This document shows positions 33,538 through 42,340 of a DNA stretch of 64,000 nucleotides, one piece after another. The translations under genes and the position numbers were made by a program. A model generated the notes under the pieces. The model did no database searches. It was not told where the DNA came from and was given only the letters and a program-made list of their open reading frames with translations. The number at the start of each line of letters is the position of its first letter. Positions within the stretch are counted from its first letter, which is position 1. The DNA is taken from assembly GCA_008923315.1 (NCBI GenBank), contig WBSF01000005.1:43629-107628 (forward strand), written 5' to 3'. This stretch comes from Betaproteobacteria bacterium SCN1 (GTDB lineage: Bacteria > Pseudomonadota > Gammaproteobacteria > Burkholderiales > Thiobacillaceae).

Positions 33538-33978
33538 ATGCATCCGGAATCCTCCGCCGTTCCCGCCCAGGCCGATCTGCTGCCCGCCCTGCATCGCATG
33601 CAGGCGCGGCTGGGCTATATCCCCGATCAGGCCGTGGCCGAACTGGCGCGCACCTGCAACGTATCGCGTGCCGAGGTCGAGGGCGTCATCGGCTTCTACC
33701 ACGATTTCCGGCGCGAACCGCCGGGGCGTCGCCGCCTGCAGGTGTGCTGCGCCGAATCCTGCCAGGCCATGGGTGCGGACGCGCTGGCCGCGCACGCGCA
33801 GGCCCGCCTCGGTGTCGGCCTCGGCGAAACCACCGCGGATGGCGGCGTGACGCTGGAAGCGGTGTATTGCCTCGGCAACTGCGCGTGCTCGCCGGCGGTG
33901 ATGCTGGACGGCCGCGTGCATGGCCGCGTCGATGCCACGCGGCTGGATGCGCTGCTGGCGGAAGGACACGCAGCATGA
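33538..33978 (+). CDS. fdsG: NAD-dependent formate dehydrogenase gamma subunit
   Basis: The NuoE-like subunit (146 residues from ATG 33538; a GTG at 33529 would add three) carries one [2Fe-2S] cluster with Cys in VCCAESC (about residue 74) and YCLGNCACSP (about 115). It begins LLPALHRMQARLGYIP as in FdsG/HoxE proteins. It is the first gene of the operon fdsG-B-A-fdhD-fdsD and overlaps fdsB by ATGA. The complex oxidises formate to CO2 in the cytoplasm and reduces NAD+. Confidence 0.93.
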   Translation: MHPESSAVPAQADLLPALHRMQARLGYIPDQAVAELARTCNVSRAEVEGVIGFYHDFRREPPGRRRLQVCCAESCQAMGADALAAHAQARLGVGLGETTADGGVTLEAVYCLGNCACSPAVMLDGRVHGRVDATRLDALLAEGHAA

Positions 33979-35537
33979 GCGTGCGCATTTTCGTGCCGCG
34001 CGATTCCAGCGCCGCCTCGGTCGGCGCCGCGGCCGTCTGCCGGGCCATCGAGGACGAGGCGGCGCGCCGCGGCTTAGCCGTGGACCTCGTGCGCAACGGT
34101 TCGCGCGGGCTCTACTGGCTGGAGCCGTTCGTCGAAGTCGAGGTTTCCGGGCAGCGCATCGCCTATGGCCCGGTGACGCCGGACGACGTGCCGGGCCTGT
34201 TCGACGCAGGCTGGCTGGAGGGCGGCGCACACGCGCTCTTCCAGGGGCCGAGCGAGGCGATCCCCTATCTGGAGAAGCAGACGCGCCTGACCTTCGCGCG
34301 CATGGGCCTTGGCGATCCGTTGTCCTTCGACGACTACCGTGCCGGCGGCGGGCTGGCCGGCCTGCGGCGCGCGCTGGACCTGGCGCCCGCCGACATCGTG
34401 GCCGAGATCGACGCCTCGGGCCTGCGCGGACGCGGCGGCGCGGGCTTCCCGACCGCGATCAAGTGGCGCACCGTGCTGAACGCGGGCGGCGGGCAGAAAT
34501 ACATCGTCTGCAATGCCGACGAGGGCGACTCCGGCACCTTCTCCGACCGCATGCTGATGGAGGGCGACCCCTACTGCCTGATCGAGGGCATGGTCATCGC
34601 CGGCCTCGCCGTGGGGGCGGACACGGGCTACATCTACCTGCGTTCCGAGTACCCGGACGCCTGGGAGATACTGGAGAACGCGATCGTCATCGCCAACCGC
34701 GAGGGTCTGCTGGGCGACGATCTGCTGGGGTCGGGCAAACGTTTCGAACTGAATCTCTTCAAGGGCGCGGGGGCCTATGTGTGCGGCGAGGAGACCTCGT
34801 TGCTCGAAAGCATCGAGGGCAAGCGCGGCCTGGTGCGCGCCAAGCCGCCGCTGCCGGCGCTGCAGGGATTGTTCGGCCTGCCCACGGTGGTGAACAACGT
34901 CATCACGCTGGGCAGCGTGCCCTGGATTCTGGCGAACGGCGGCGCGGCCTATCAGGCGCACGGCATGAACCGTTCGCGCGGCACGCTGCCGTTCCAGCTC
35001 GCGGGCAATCTCAAATGCACGGGGCTGGTCGAGGCGCCGTTCGGCGTGACGCTGCGCGAGCTGCTGTACGACTACGGCGGCGGCTCGGCCAGCGGCCGGC
35101 CCATCCGCGCGGTGCAGGTCGGCGGCCCGCTGGGCGCCTTCGTGCCGGCGGCCGACTTCGATCTGCCGCTCGATTACGAAGCCTTCACAGCGGCCGGCGC
35201 GACCGTGGGCCACGGCGGCATCGTCGCCTTCGACGACACGGTCGACATGGCGAGGATGGCGCGCTACGCGATGCACTTCTGCGCGGTCGAGTCCTGCGGC
35301 AAGTGCACGCCCTGCCGGGTCGGCTCGGTGCGCGGCGTCGAGCTGCTCGACGCCATGCTGGACGCCCGTTCCGGCGGCGCCAACGACGACACTTTATTGC
35401 GCGATCTCTGTCAGACCATGCTGGAGGGTTCGCTGTGCGCGATGGGCGGCATGACGCCGTATCCGGTCCTGTCCGCGCTCAATCACTATCCGGAAGATTT
35501 CGGCCTGGCGCCGAAGCGAGAGGAGAAAGTCGCATGA
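33975..35537 (+). CDS. fdsB: NAD-dependent formate dehydrogenase beta subunit
   Basis: The 520-residue NuoF-like subunit binds FMN, NAD and one [4Fe-4S] cluster. Visible features are an N-terminal thioredoxin-like part, the GLRGRGGAGFPTAIKW NAD/FMN glycine motif, VCNADEGDSGTFSDR, GAGAYVCGEETSLLESIEG, and ESCGKCTPCRVG with a later Cys in the cluster site. ATG 33975 overlaps the fdsG stop, and the stop overlaps the fdsA ATG, so the three subunits are translationally coupled. Confidence 0.96.
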   Translation: MSVRIFVPRDSSAASVGAAAVCRAIEDEAARRGLAVDLVRNGSRGLYWLEPFVEVEVSGQRIAYGPVTPDDVPGLFDAGWLEGGAHALFQGPSEAIPYLEKQTRLTFARMGLGDPLSFDDYRAGGGLAGLRRALDLAPADIVAEIDASGLRGRGGAGFPTAIKWRTVLNAGGGQKYIVCNADEGDSGTFSDRMLMEGDPYCLIEGMVIAGLAVGADTGYIYLRSEYPDAWEILENAIVIANREGLLGDDLLGSGKRFELNLFKGAGAYVCGEETSLLESIEGKRGLVRAKPPLPALQGLFGLPTVVNNVITLGSVPWILANGGAAYQAHGMNRSRGTLPFQLAGNLKCTGLVEAPFGVTLRELLYDYGGGSASGRPIRAVQVGGPLGAFVPAADFDLPLDYEAFTAAGATVGHGGIVAFDDTVDMARMARYAMHFCAVESCGKCTPCRVGSVRGVELLDAMLDARSGGANDDTLLRDLCQTMLEGSLCAMGGMTPYPVLSALNHYPEDFGLAPKREEKVA

Positions 35538-38395
35538 GCCTGCATTGCCATCACGACCGCGGCACGCCGGCCCGCGTGTCCACCGAGCGCGTCACCCTCA
35601 GCATCGACGGCATGTCGGTCACCGTACCGGCCGGCACGTCGATCCTGCACGCCGCCGCCGAGGCGGGCGTCGACATTCCCAAGCTGTGCGCCACCGAATC
35701 CCTGGAGGCCTTCGGTTCCTGCCGCCTCTGCGTGGTCCAGGTGAAGAACCGCCGCGGCTATCCGGCCTCGTGCACGACGCTGGTGGAAGAGGGCATGGAA
35801 GTCACCACCGAGAACGATGCGTTGTTCCGTCTGCGCCGCGGCGTCATGGAACTCTACATTTCCGACCACCCGCTCGACTGCCTGACCTGTTCGGCCAACG
35901 GCAACTGCGAACTGCAGGACATGGCCGGCCGCGTCGGGCTGCGCGAAGTGCGCTACGCCGACGGCCACAACCACCTCGCAGAGGCGGCCGACGCTTCCAA
36001 CCCCTATTTCAACTACGACCCGGCAAAGTGCATCGTCTGCTCGCGCTGCGTGCGCGCCTGCGGCGAAGTCCAGGGCACCTTTGCGCTGACGACCACCGAA
36101 CGCGGCTTCGACAGCCGCATCGCGGCGGCCGGCGGTACGGATTTCCTGTCGTCCGAGTGCGTGTCCTGCGGCGCCTGCGTGGCGGCCTGTCCGACTGCGG
36201 CGCTGATGGAAAAATCGGTGATCGAGCTGGGCCAGCCGCAGCGCAGCGTGACCACCACCTGCGCCTACTGCGGCGTGGGCTGTTCGCTGAACGCCGAACT
36301 GCAGGGTGAGAAACTCGTCCGCATGGTGCCCGACCCGAGCGGCGGCGCCAACCATGGCCACGCCTGCGTCAAGGGCCGCTTTGCCTGGGGGTACGCCACC
36401 CACGCCGACCGCATCACCACACCGATGATCCGCAAGTCGATCCGCGACCCCTGGCAGGCCGTCAGCTGGGAGGAGGCGATCGCGCACACGGCCGCCGAAT
36501 TCCGCCGTCTGCAGGAGAAGCACGGCGCCGAATCCATTGGCTCGATCACCTCGTCGCGCTGCACCAACGAAGAAACCTTCCTCGTGCAGAAACTGACCCG
36601 CGCGGCCTTCGGCGTGAACAACGTCGACACCTGCGCGCGCGTCTGCCATTCGCCGACCGGCTACGGCCTCAAGCAGACGCTGGGCGAATCCGCGGGCACG
36701 CAGGATTTCGATTCGGTGATGCAGGCCGATGTGATCCTGCTGATCGGCGCGAATCCGACCGACGGCCATCCGGTATTCGGCTCGCGCATGAAACAGCGTC
36801 TGCGTCAGGGCGCCAAACTGATCGTCGCCGATCCGCGCGCCATCGATCTTGTCGATACCCCGCACGTGCGCGCCGCACACCATCTGAAACTGCGCCCCGG
36901 CACGAACGTGGCGCTGATCAATGCGCTGGCGCATGTGGTGGTGAGCGAGGGGCTGGTCGACGAAGCCTTCGTCGCCCTGCGCTGCGAGCCGGAAGCCTTC
37001 GCCAAATGGCGTACCTTCATCGCCGACCCGCGCCATTCGCCCGAGGCGACCGAAGAGGTCACCGGCGTGCCGGCGGCCGAGATGCGCGCGGCGGCGCGGC
37101 TCTACGCCACCACCGGCAACGGCGCGATCTACTACGGCCTCGGCGTCACCGAGCACAGCCAGGGCTCCACCATGGTCATCGGCATCGCCAACCTGGCGAT
37201 GGCCACCGGCAACATCGGCCGGCCGGGCGTCGGCGTCAATCCGCTGCGCGGCCAGAACAACGTGCAGGGCTCGTGCGACATGGGTTCCTTCCCGCACGAA
37301 CTGCCGGGCTACCGCCACGTGTCCGACGTGGAGACGCGCACGCTGTTCGAATCGGTCTGGGGTGTGCCGCTGTCCGACGAGCCGGGCCTGCGCATTCCCA
37401 ACATGTTCGATGCGGCGATCTCGGGCAGTTTCAAGGGCCTGTACGTCCAGGGCGAGGATATCGCGCAGTCGGATCCGAACACGCATCACGTGACCGCCGC
37501 GCTGGAGTCGCTCGAGTGCCTGGTGGTGCAGGATCTGTTCCTGAACGAAACCGCCAAGTTCGCGCACGTCTTTCTGCCCGGCGCGTCCTTCCTGGAGAAG
37601 GACGGGACCTTCACCAACGCGGAACGCCGCATTTCGCGCGTGCGCAAGGTGATGCGGCCGCTCGCCGAGTATGCCGACTGGGAAGTGACGCAGATGCTGT
37701 CCAATGCGCTCGGTTATCCGATGAACTACCGCCATCCGTCCGAAATCATGGACGAGATCGCGCGCCTCATGCCCACCTTCCACGGCGTCAGCTACGAGAA
37801 GCTCGACCGTCTGGGCAGTGTCCAGTGGCCGTGCAACGAGACGCATCCCGAAGGCACGCCCACCATGCACATCGATGAATTCGTGCGTGGCAAGGGACGC
37901 TTCATGCTGACCGAATACGTGGCCACCGAGGAACGCGTCAATCGCCGCTTCCCGCTGCTGCTGACCACCGGCCGCATCCTGTCGCAGTACAACGTCGGCG
38001 CGCAGACGCGGCGGACCGCCAATACCGTCTGGCATCCCGAGGATATCCTCGAGCTGCATCCGGTGGATGCGGAAGATCGCGGTATCCGCGAAGGCGACTG
38101 GGTCGGCGTGCAAAGCCGTGCCGGCGAGACCGTGCTGCGCGCGAAAATCAGCGAGCGCATGCAGCCGGGTGTGGTCTATACGACCTTCCACTGGCCGGGT
38201 TCGGGCGCCAACGTGGTGACCACGGAAAATTCCGACTGGGCGACCAACTGTCCCGAATACAAGGTGACGGCGGTACAGATCACGCGCGTCGAACAGCCTT
38301 CCGTGTGGCAGAAGCAGTTTGAGCGTTTCAGCGAGGAACAGATGAGCCTGCTGAAGGCGAGTACCGAAGCGAAACCGGCGCATGCGTCCGTGTGA
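35534..38395 (+). CDS. fdsA: NAD-dependent formate dehydrogenase alpha (molybdopterin) subunit
   Basis: The 953-residue catalytic subunit begins with a NuoG-like [2Fe-2S] domain (LCATESLEAFGSCRLCVV), the HxxxC cluster region (HPLDCLTCSANGNCELQ) and two [4Fe-4S] sites (CIVCSRCVRACGE, CVSCGACVAACP). A molybdopterin oxidoreductase part follows with CAYCGVGCS and CARVCHSPT, the latter holding the metal-ligand Cys (about residue 372; Cys, not Sec). The C-terminal MopB domain ends the chain. Fully intact, family length. Confidence 0.96.
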   Translation: MSLHCHHDRGTPARVSTERVTLSIDGMSVTVPAGTSILHAAAEAGVDIPKLCATESLEAFGSCRLCVVQVKNRRGYPASCTTLVEEGMEVTTENDALFRLRRGVMELYISDHPLDCLTCSANGNCELQDMAGRVGLREVRYADGHNHLAEAADASNPYFNYDPAKCIVCSRCVRACGEVQGTFALTTTERGFDSRIAAAGGTDFLSSECVSCGACVAACPTAALMEKSVIELGQPQRSVTTTCAYCGVGCSLNAELQGEKLVRMVPDPSGGANHGHACVKGRFAWGYATHADRITTPMIRKSIRDPWQAVSWEEAIAHTAAEFRRLQEKHGAESIGSITSSRCTNEETFLVQKLTRAAFGVNNVDTCARVCHSPTGYGLKQTLGESAGTQDFDSVMQADVILLIGANPTDGHPVFGSRMKQRLRQGAKLIVADPRAIDLVDTPHVRAAHHLKLRPGTNVALINALAHVVVSEGLVDEAFVALRCEPEAFAKWRTFIADPRHSPEATEEVTGVPAAEMRAAARLYATTGNGAIYYGLGVTEHSQGSTMVIGIANLAMATGNIGRPGVGVNPLRGQNNVQGSCDMGSFPHELPGYRHVSDVETRTLFESVWGVPLSDEPGLRIPNMFDAAISGSFKGLYVQGEDIAQSDPNTHHVTAALESLECLVVQDLFLNETAKFAHVFLPGASFLEKDGTFTNAERRISRVRKVMRPLAEYADWEVTQMLSNALGYPMNYRHPSEIMDEIARLMPTFHGVSYEKLDRLGSVQWPCNETHPEGTPTMHIDEFVRGKGRFMLTEYVATEERVNRRFPLLLTTGRILSQYNVGAQTRRTANTVWHPEDILELHPVDAEDRGIREGDWVGVQSRAGETVLRAKISERMQPGVVYTTFHWPGSGANVVTTENSDWATNCPEYKVTAVQITRVEQPSVWQKQFERFSEEQMSLLKASTEAKPAHASV

Positions 38396-39227
38396 TCTGC
38401 CCCGGCAGGCCTTGACGCTGCCCGCACCGCTTATCGAAACCGCCGCCAGCGGCACACAGGGCGTGCGCATGGATATCGTGCCGGAGGAAGTGCCGGTTGC
38501 GCTGGCCTACAACGGCATCACGCATGCCGTCATGCTGGCGAGCCCTGCGGATCTGGCGGATTTCGGTCTCGGTTTCAGCCTGAGCGAAGGCATCCTCCAG
38601 CGTGCCGACGAATTGTTCGATCTGGAGGTGGAATCCGGCGAACAGGGCGTGGTCGTGCAGATGCGCATCGCCGGCGACAGGTTCGCCGGCCTGAAGGCTC
38701 GGCGCAGGACCCTGGCCGGGCGCACCGGCTGCGGCCTGTGCGGGGTCGATAGTCTGGATCAGGTCGCGCGGCCGGTGCCGATGCTGCCGCCGGAACCGCA
38801 CATCCCTGCCGCTGCACTGCGCTGGGCGCTGGACCAGCTGCACGTCCGCCAGCCGCTGCACGCGCGTACCGGCGGTGTACACGCCGCCGCCTGGGCCGAC
38901 GCGAGCGGCGCCTTGCATCTCGTCCGCGAGGACGTGGGCCGCCACAACGCGCTCGACAAGCTGATCGGCGCGCTCGCCTGCGAACGGCGCGACCCGACGG
39001 CGGGCTTTGCCGTCGTCACCAGCCGCGCCAGTTTCGAAATGGTGCAAAAGGCGGCCAGTGTCGGCATCCCCATGCTGGCCGCCGTTTCCGCACCGACCGG
39101 CTACGCCATCCGCCTCGCACAGACCTGCGGACTCACGCTCGCGGCATTCGTACGCGGCACACGCTATACCCTGTACGCGCATCCCGAGCGCCTTATCGGC
39201 CAGACAGACGACAACGCAACACCATGA
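38382..39227 (+). CDS. fdhD: Formate dehydrogenase accessory sulfurtransferase
   Basis: FdhD transfers sulfur from a cysteine desulfurase to the molybdenum cofactor, a step needed for formate dehydrogenase activity. The 281-residue protein has the paired-Cys motif RTGCGLCGVDSLD (about residue 115), REDVGRHNALDKLIG, and SRASFEMVQKAASVGIP. It overlaps the fdsA end by 14 bp and fdsD by four bases, so its expression is tied to the enzyme it activates. Confidence 0.95.
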   Translation: MRPCDLPRQALTLPAPLIETAASGTQGVRMDIVPEEVPVALAYNGITHAVMLASPADLADFGLGFSLSEGILQRADELFDLEVESGEQGVVVQMRIAGDRFAGLKARRRTLAGRTGCGLCGVDSLDQVARPVPMLPPEPHIPAAALRWALDQLHVRQPLHARTGGVHAAAWADASGALHLVREDVGRHNALDKLIGALACERRDPTAGFAVVTSRASFEMVQKAASVGIPMLAAVSAPTGYAIRLAQTCGLTLAAFVRGTRYTLYAHPERLIGQTDDNATP

Positions 39228-39460
39228 ACATCGAGCATCTCATTCACATGGCCAACCAGATCGGCAGCTATTTCGCCGCCGAACCCGATCCCGCCGACGC
39301 GCGCGCAGGTATCGCCGATCACATTGCGCGCTTCTGGGAAAAGCGCATGCGGCAGAGCCTCTATGCCGGACTCGACAGCGGCGAGGCATCCGCTCTTGCG
39401 CCGCTGGTCAGCGAAGCACTGGCGGAGCATCGTGAACGTCTGCTGGGCCGCGCGGCGTGA
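39224..39460 (+). CDS. fdsD: Formate dehydrogenase delta subunit
   Basis: The 78-residue protein starts MNIEHLIHMANQIGSYFAA and has HIARFWEKRMRQ, the standard FdsD pattern. FdsD stabilises or helps assemble the formate dehydrogenase complex. Coupled by ATGA to fdhD and by GTGA to folK. Confidence 0.92.
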   Translation: MNIEHLIHMANQIGSYFAAEPDPADARAGIADHIARFWEKRMRQSLYAGLDSGEASALAPLVSEALAEHRERLLGRAA

Positions 39461-40017
39461 GCCACGCCTTCGTCGCCCTGGGGGGCAATCTCGACCGCCC
39501 CGCCGCCCGGCTGATGCGTGTCATCGGCGAGCTGGACGATCTGCCGCGCACGCGGCTGCTGCGTGCATCCTCGCTCTATCGAACCGCGCCGGTCGGCTAC
39601 GACGATCAGCCGGACTTCATCAATGCGGTGGCGCTGGTCGATACGATGCTGACGCCCGAGGCGCTGATGGCCGAGCTGCTCGCCAGCGAGACGCGCCACG
39701 GCCGCGTGCGCGAGCAGCGCAACGGCCCGCGCACGCTCGATCTCGATCTGTTGCTGTATCAGGACCGCATGCTCGACGATCACTTCGTGACCCTGCCGCA
39801 TCCGCGCATGCACGTCCGGCCTTTTGTGCTCGTTCCGCTGCTGGAAATCGCACCTGACAGCATCGTGCCCGGTCACGGTCCGGTGCGTGCGTTGCTGGCG
39901 CTGTGTCCGGACATCGCGGATGTGCGCCGCATCGAGCATCCCGTGTTCGACTGGGGGCTGCATACGCTGCGTACGCTGGGCAAGGGGATGATCGGTCCGG
40001 CGGCGGCCACCGCCTGA
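39457..40017 (+). CDS. folK: 2-amino-4-hydroxy-6-hydroxymethyldihydropteridine pyrophosphokinase
   Basis: The 186-residue enzyme shows FVALGGNLDRP, SSLYRTAPVGYDDQPDFINAVA and RNGPRTLDLDLLLY, the HPPK signatures. It diphosphorylates the pterin before dihydropteroate synthase. The GTG start overlaps the fdsD stop. It is unusual to find it at the end of a formate dehydrogenase operon rather than with folB or folP; together with the C1 context it may serve folate and/or H4MPT pterin supply. An intrinsic terminator follows. Confidence 0.93.
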   Translation: MSHAFVALGGNLDRPAARLMRVIGELDDLPRTRLLRASSLYRTAPVGYDDQPDFINAVALVDTMLTPEALMAELLASETRHGRVREQRNGPRTLDLDLLLYQDRMLDDHFVTLPHPRMHVRPFVLVPLLEIAPDSIVPGHGPVRALLALCPDIADVRRIEHPVFDWGLHTLRTLGKGMIGPAAATA

Positions 40018-40035
40018 ACGCATCCGCTGCACATG

Positions 40036-40066
40036 AAAAAACGCCGCTCGATGAGCGGCGTTTTTT
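40036..40066. terminator. Bidirectional intrinsic terminator after folK
   Basis: Stem CGCCGCTC / GAGCGGCG with a GAT loop is flanked by A6 and T6, so it can act on both strands: it ends the fds-folK transcript and could end the (disrupted) tRNA-Thr transcript from the other side. Confidence 0.85.
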
Positions 40067-40071
40067 ATGGG

Positions 40072-40119
40072 TGGTGCCGGCAATAGGAGTCGAACCTACG
40101 ACCTTCGCATTACGAATGC
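40072..40119 (-). pseudogene. 3' part of the disrupted host tRNA-Thr(CGT)
   Basis: Read on the minus strand, this carries the anticodon arm (TTCGTAA loop), T arm and acceptor end with CCA of a threonine tRNA. The 5' part lies at 49531-49558, on the other side of the inserted element. The 28 bases of that part, the 19 shared bases and the 29 bases here add up to an exact 76-nt tRNA with matching acceptor stem (GCCGGCA / TGCCGGC). Confidence 0.9.
40101..40119. other. attL core of the integrated element
   Basis: ACCTTCGCATTACGAATGC is repeated exactly at 49512-49530. It covers the anticodon stem-loop and variable region of the host tRNA-Thr(CGT), a known target region for tyrosine recombinases. 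Confidence 0.9.
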
Positions 40120-40284
40120 CAGCCGGCCCGGTCTCTTGGAATTTCGCCAACTATCTATTTCGCGGCTAACTCATTGTTTTACGGTGCCATTTCGGCCAAC
40201 CGTCCCTATCCTCGGGTCTCATGGGGGTTAATGCAATACCCCCGGAGGTTTCACCCCCCACTTAACCCCGAGGAGGTTTTACAG

Positions 40285-41481
40285 ATGGCAAGCATACGCC
40301 TGACCGCAACGGCGGTCGAGAAGCTAACCCCACCCGCTACCGGCCGCAAGGATGTCTATGATGCCGAAGTGCCCGGCCTGGTCCTTCGCATGTCGTCCTC
40401 CGGTGTCAAGAGCTGGAGCTTCACCTACCGGGTCGAGGGCAAACCGCGCCGCCTGACATTGGGGGCCTTCCCCGGCGTGTCATTGAAGCTGGCCCGAGAC
40501 CGCGCCCGAGAAGCCCGCGCCGCAGTGCAACGGGGCGAAGACCCGGTAGAAGACAAGAAGACAGAGGAACGGGAGAAGCAGCTAAACGGCTTTGCCGCCT
40601 GCGCCCGCGACTACGTAGAGAAGTACGCCAAGCGCCGCCAGCGCACATGGGCCGAGACTGAGCGCGTCATGGAAAAGCTGGCGATCCCCGTATGGGGCGA
40701 CAAGCCGGTGAAGGAGATACGGCGGCGGGATGTGGTCGAACTGCTGGACAAGGTAGCGGTGAAGACCCCGCACCAAGCGAACCGCCTCCGGGCCTACCTG
40801 TCGCGCTTCTTCAAGTGGCTGATTGAGCGCGAGGTGCTGGAGGTCAGCCCGGTCATGGGTGTAGCCCCTCGCATCAAGCCCTATGCCCGTAGCCGCATCC
40901 TCTCCGATGCTGAACTGGTCGCCTTGTGGAAGGCTACCGAGCGGCTGGGCGGCACCTTCGGCGCTTGCGTCCGTTACCTGATAACCACAGGGGTCCGTAG
41001 GGACGAAGCCTCCTGCCTCCGCTGGGACGAGCTGGACGGGCCTTGGGCTGCAATGCCCGCCTCGCGCATGAAGGGTGGCCGGGACTTCCGCGCCCCCTTG
41101 TCCTCGACGGCCCTCTCCATCGTTGAGGGGATGCCGCGCTTCGAGAAGTGCCCCTACGTCTTCACGACCAATGGCCGCAGCCCGATTTCCGGCTGGAGCA
41201 AGACGAAGGAGAAGCTGGACAAGTACATGAGCGAGGAACTCGGGGAGCCGGTCGCCGACTGGCGGTTGCACGACCTCCGGCGCAGCCTCGCCAGCGGTCT
41301 AGCAGGGCTGGGCGTCCGGTCGGAGATCATCAAGCGCGTGCTGGGCCATGCCGCCAACTCCAACGATGTGACGGCGGTTCATTACAACTGGCACTCCTAC
41401 GACGCCGAAGCCATGGCCGCCGTGCAGGGATGGGCCAATCACCTCGCCCGCCTGATGGCCCCGGAAACAGCCGAAGCCTAG
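40285..41481 (+). CDS. int: Tyrosine recombinase/integrase (P4-type)
   Basis: The 398-residue integrase has the N-terminal DUF4102-type arm-binding domain (residues 1-90, GLVLRMSSSGVKSWSFTYR), a core-binding domain, and the catalytic domain with TTGVRRDEASCLRW (Arg), LHDLRRSLAS (His-x-x-Arg), LGHAAN (His) and the Tyr in VHYNWHSYDAEA. It should catalyse excision and integration at the 19-bp repeats. The GAGGAGG ribosome site nine bases before ATG 40285 fixes the start. It sits 165 bp inside attL, facing inward. Confidence 0.95.
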   Translation: MASIRLTATAVEKLTPPATGRKDVYDAEVPGLVLRMSSSGVKSWSFTYRVEGKPRRLTLGAFPGVSLKLARDRAREARAAVQRGEDPVEDKKTEEREKQLNGFAACARDYVEKYAKRRQRTWAETERVMEKLAIPVWGDKPVKEIRRRDVVELLDKVAVKTPHQANRLRAYLSRFFKWLIEREVLEVSPVMGVAPRIKPYARSRILSDAELVALWKATERLGGTFGACVRYLITTGVRRDEASCLRWDELDGPWAAMPASRMKGGRDFRAPLSSTALSIVEGMPRFEKCPYVFTTNGRSPISGWSKTKEKLDKYMSEELGEPVADWRLHDLRRSLASGLAGLGVRSEIIKRVLGHAANSNDVTAVHYNWHSYDAEAMAAVQGWANHLARLMAPETAEA

Positions 41482-41485
41482 TCGG

Positions 41486-41683
41486 CTATTTCTTGTCGGC
41501 GGCAGGTGGGCGGTGCTTCTGAATGATTGCGCGTATTTCGGCGTTCAGGTTCGCCTGATCCTGCCGGAGCTTGGATTCCGCCGCTCGCTGGGCCGCCGCG
41601 CCTTGCGGATCGAAACGCCCATTAACGTAGTTGGCGGGGTTCTCGTCCGGGAAGTCCTCGAAGTAGTCCGACCATTCGCCCAT
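41486..41683 (-). CDS. Small element-encoded orphan
   Basis: The 65-residue acidic-to-basic protein begins MGEWSDYFEDFPDENPANYV and ends with a charged helix (QDQANLNAEIRAIIQKHRPPAADKK). It is not recognised. A GAGG ribosome site supports ATG 41683; an in-frame ATG four codons earlier lacks one. It is convergent with the integrase, four bases apart, as in compact phage-like genomes. Confidence 0.65.
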   Translation of the reverse strand: MGEWSDYFEDFPDENPANYVNGRFDPQGAAAQRAAESKLRQDQANLNAEIRAIIQKHRPPAADKK

Positions 41684-41898
41684 GTCACACCTCATCCAAT
41701 AAATAATGCGCGTTTCATGGTAGCACGGGAAAACGGCTGGAAGGTGGGGGCCAACACCCAGCCCCTGGCCCTCGTAACCGCGCTATACCCCGCGAACGGG
41801 GCCTTCCCCCTCCTACCCCGTTACCCCGCCCCCAAACGCCCATTAAATCGCGGTTACTAAGGCCGGGGCCACCCCCAGCCGGACCCCGAACGAAAAGC

Positions 41899-41933
41899 AA
41901 AACGCCCAACCCCTTGTCAGGGCTGGGCGTTTT
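41899..41933. terminator. Bidirectional terminator inside the element
   Basis: AAAACGCCCA ... TGGGCGTTTT form a stem extended by ACCCC/GGGCT pairs. It ends the minus-strand gene set (42248-44664 side) and can also stop readthrough from the integrase. Confidence 0.8.
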
Positions 41934-41957
41934 CGTCGAGGACCGGAGAATTAAAAA

Positions 41958-42248
41958 TCAGGTCGCCTGATTTTGCTTCCACTTCTGGTATTGCGTCCGC
42001 GCCGTAAAGAAGGCGATCCCTTCTGCAACGCAGGCGGCGATGACATCCTTCCGCTTGGCCTCGGGCATCGAGTCGGCGATGGCCCAGACGCGCTTGACGG
42101 GACTTTCGACGGTGGAGGCATTGCGGGCCTTGACCACAGGGGCGGGGGCTTCTTCCTGCTGGACTTCCTCGGCCTGCACTTCCGGGGCTGCTTCTTGGAC
42201 TTCTTCGGGCTGGTCGTTCTTGGGGGCGCGGCGGTTGCGAGTTGCCAT
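41958..42248 (-). CDS. Element orphan with shared C-terminal module, copy 1
   Basis: The 96-residue protein has an acidic, low-complexity N-terminal half (residues 12-50, rich in E, Q, A, P) and a C-terminal module VWAIADSMPEAKRKDVIAACVAEGIAFFTARTQYQKW. The same module, in diverged form, ends the next gene upstream (42341-42811), so the two arose by duplication. The module looks like a small helical DNA- or protein-binding unit but matches no family I know. An AGGAGA ribosome site supports ATG 42248. Confidence 0.7.
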   Translation of the reverse strand: MATRNRRAPKNDQPEEVQEAAPEVQAEEVQQEEAPAPVVKARNASTVESPVKRVWAIADSMPEAKRKDVIAACVAEGIAFFTARTQYQKWKQNQAT

Positions 42249-42340
42249 GATGATTCTCCTGTTAGGCGGCGGGGGCCTGTTCCCCTGCCCATGAGGTGAA
42301 TAATCAAGCTGAGCCGCAGCGGTGGCACTCCGAACGACGA

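Noticed and set aside
35486..38470. A 994-codon open frame on the minus strand
   Set aside because: It is the shadow of fdsA, with no domain pattern of its own.
40072..40119. An intact tRNA-Thr rebuilt at the left junction
   Set aside because: Beyond the 19-bp core the sequence (CAGCCGGCCCGG) cannot form the D arm or pair with the acceptor strand as a tRNA 5' half, so the junction copy is broken.
41715..41909. A 64-codon minus-strand frame downstream of the small element orphan
   Set aside because: Low-complexity Gly/Arg/Pro sequence overlapping the terminator at 41899; no ribosome site.
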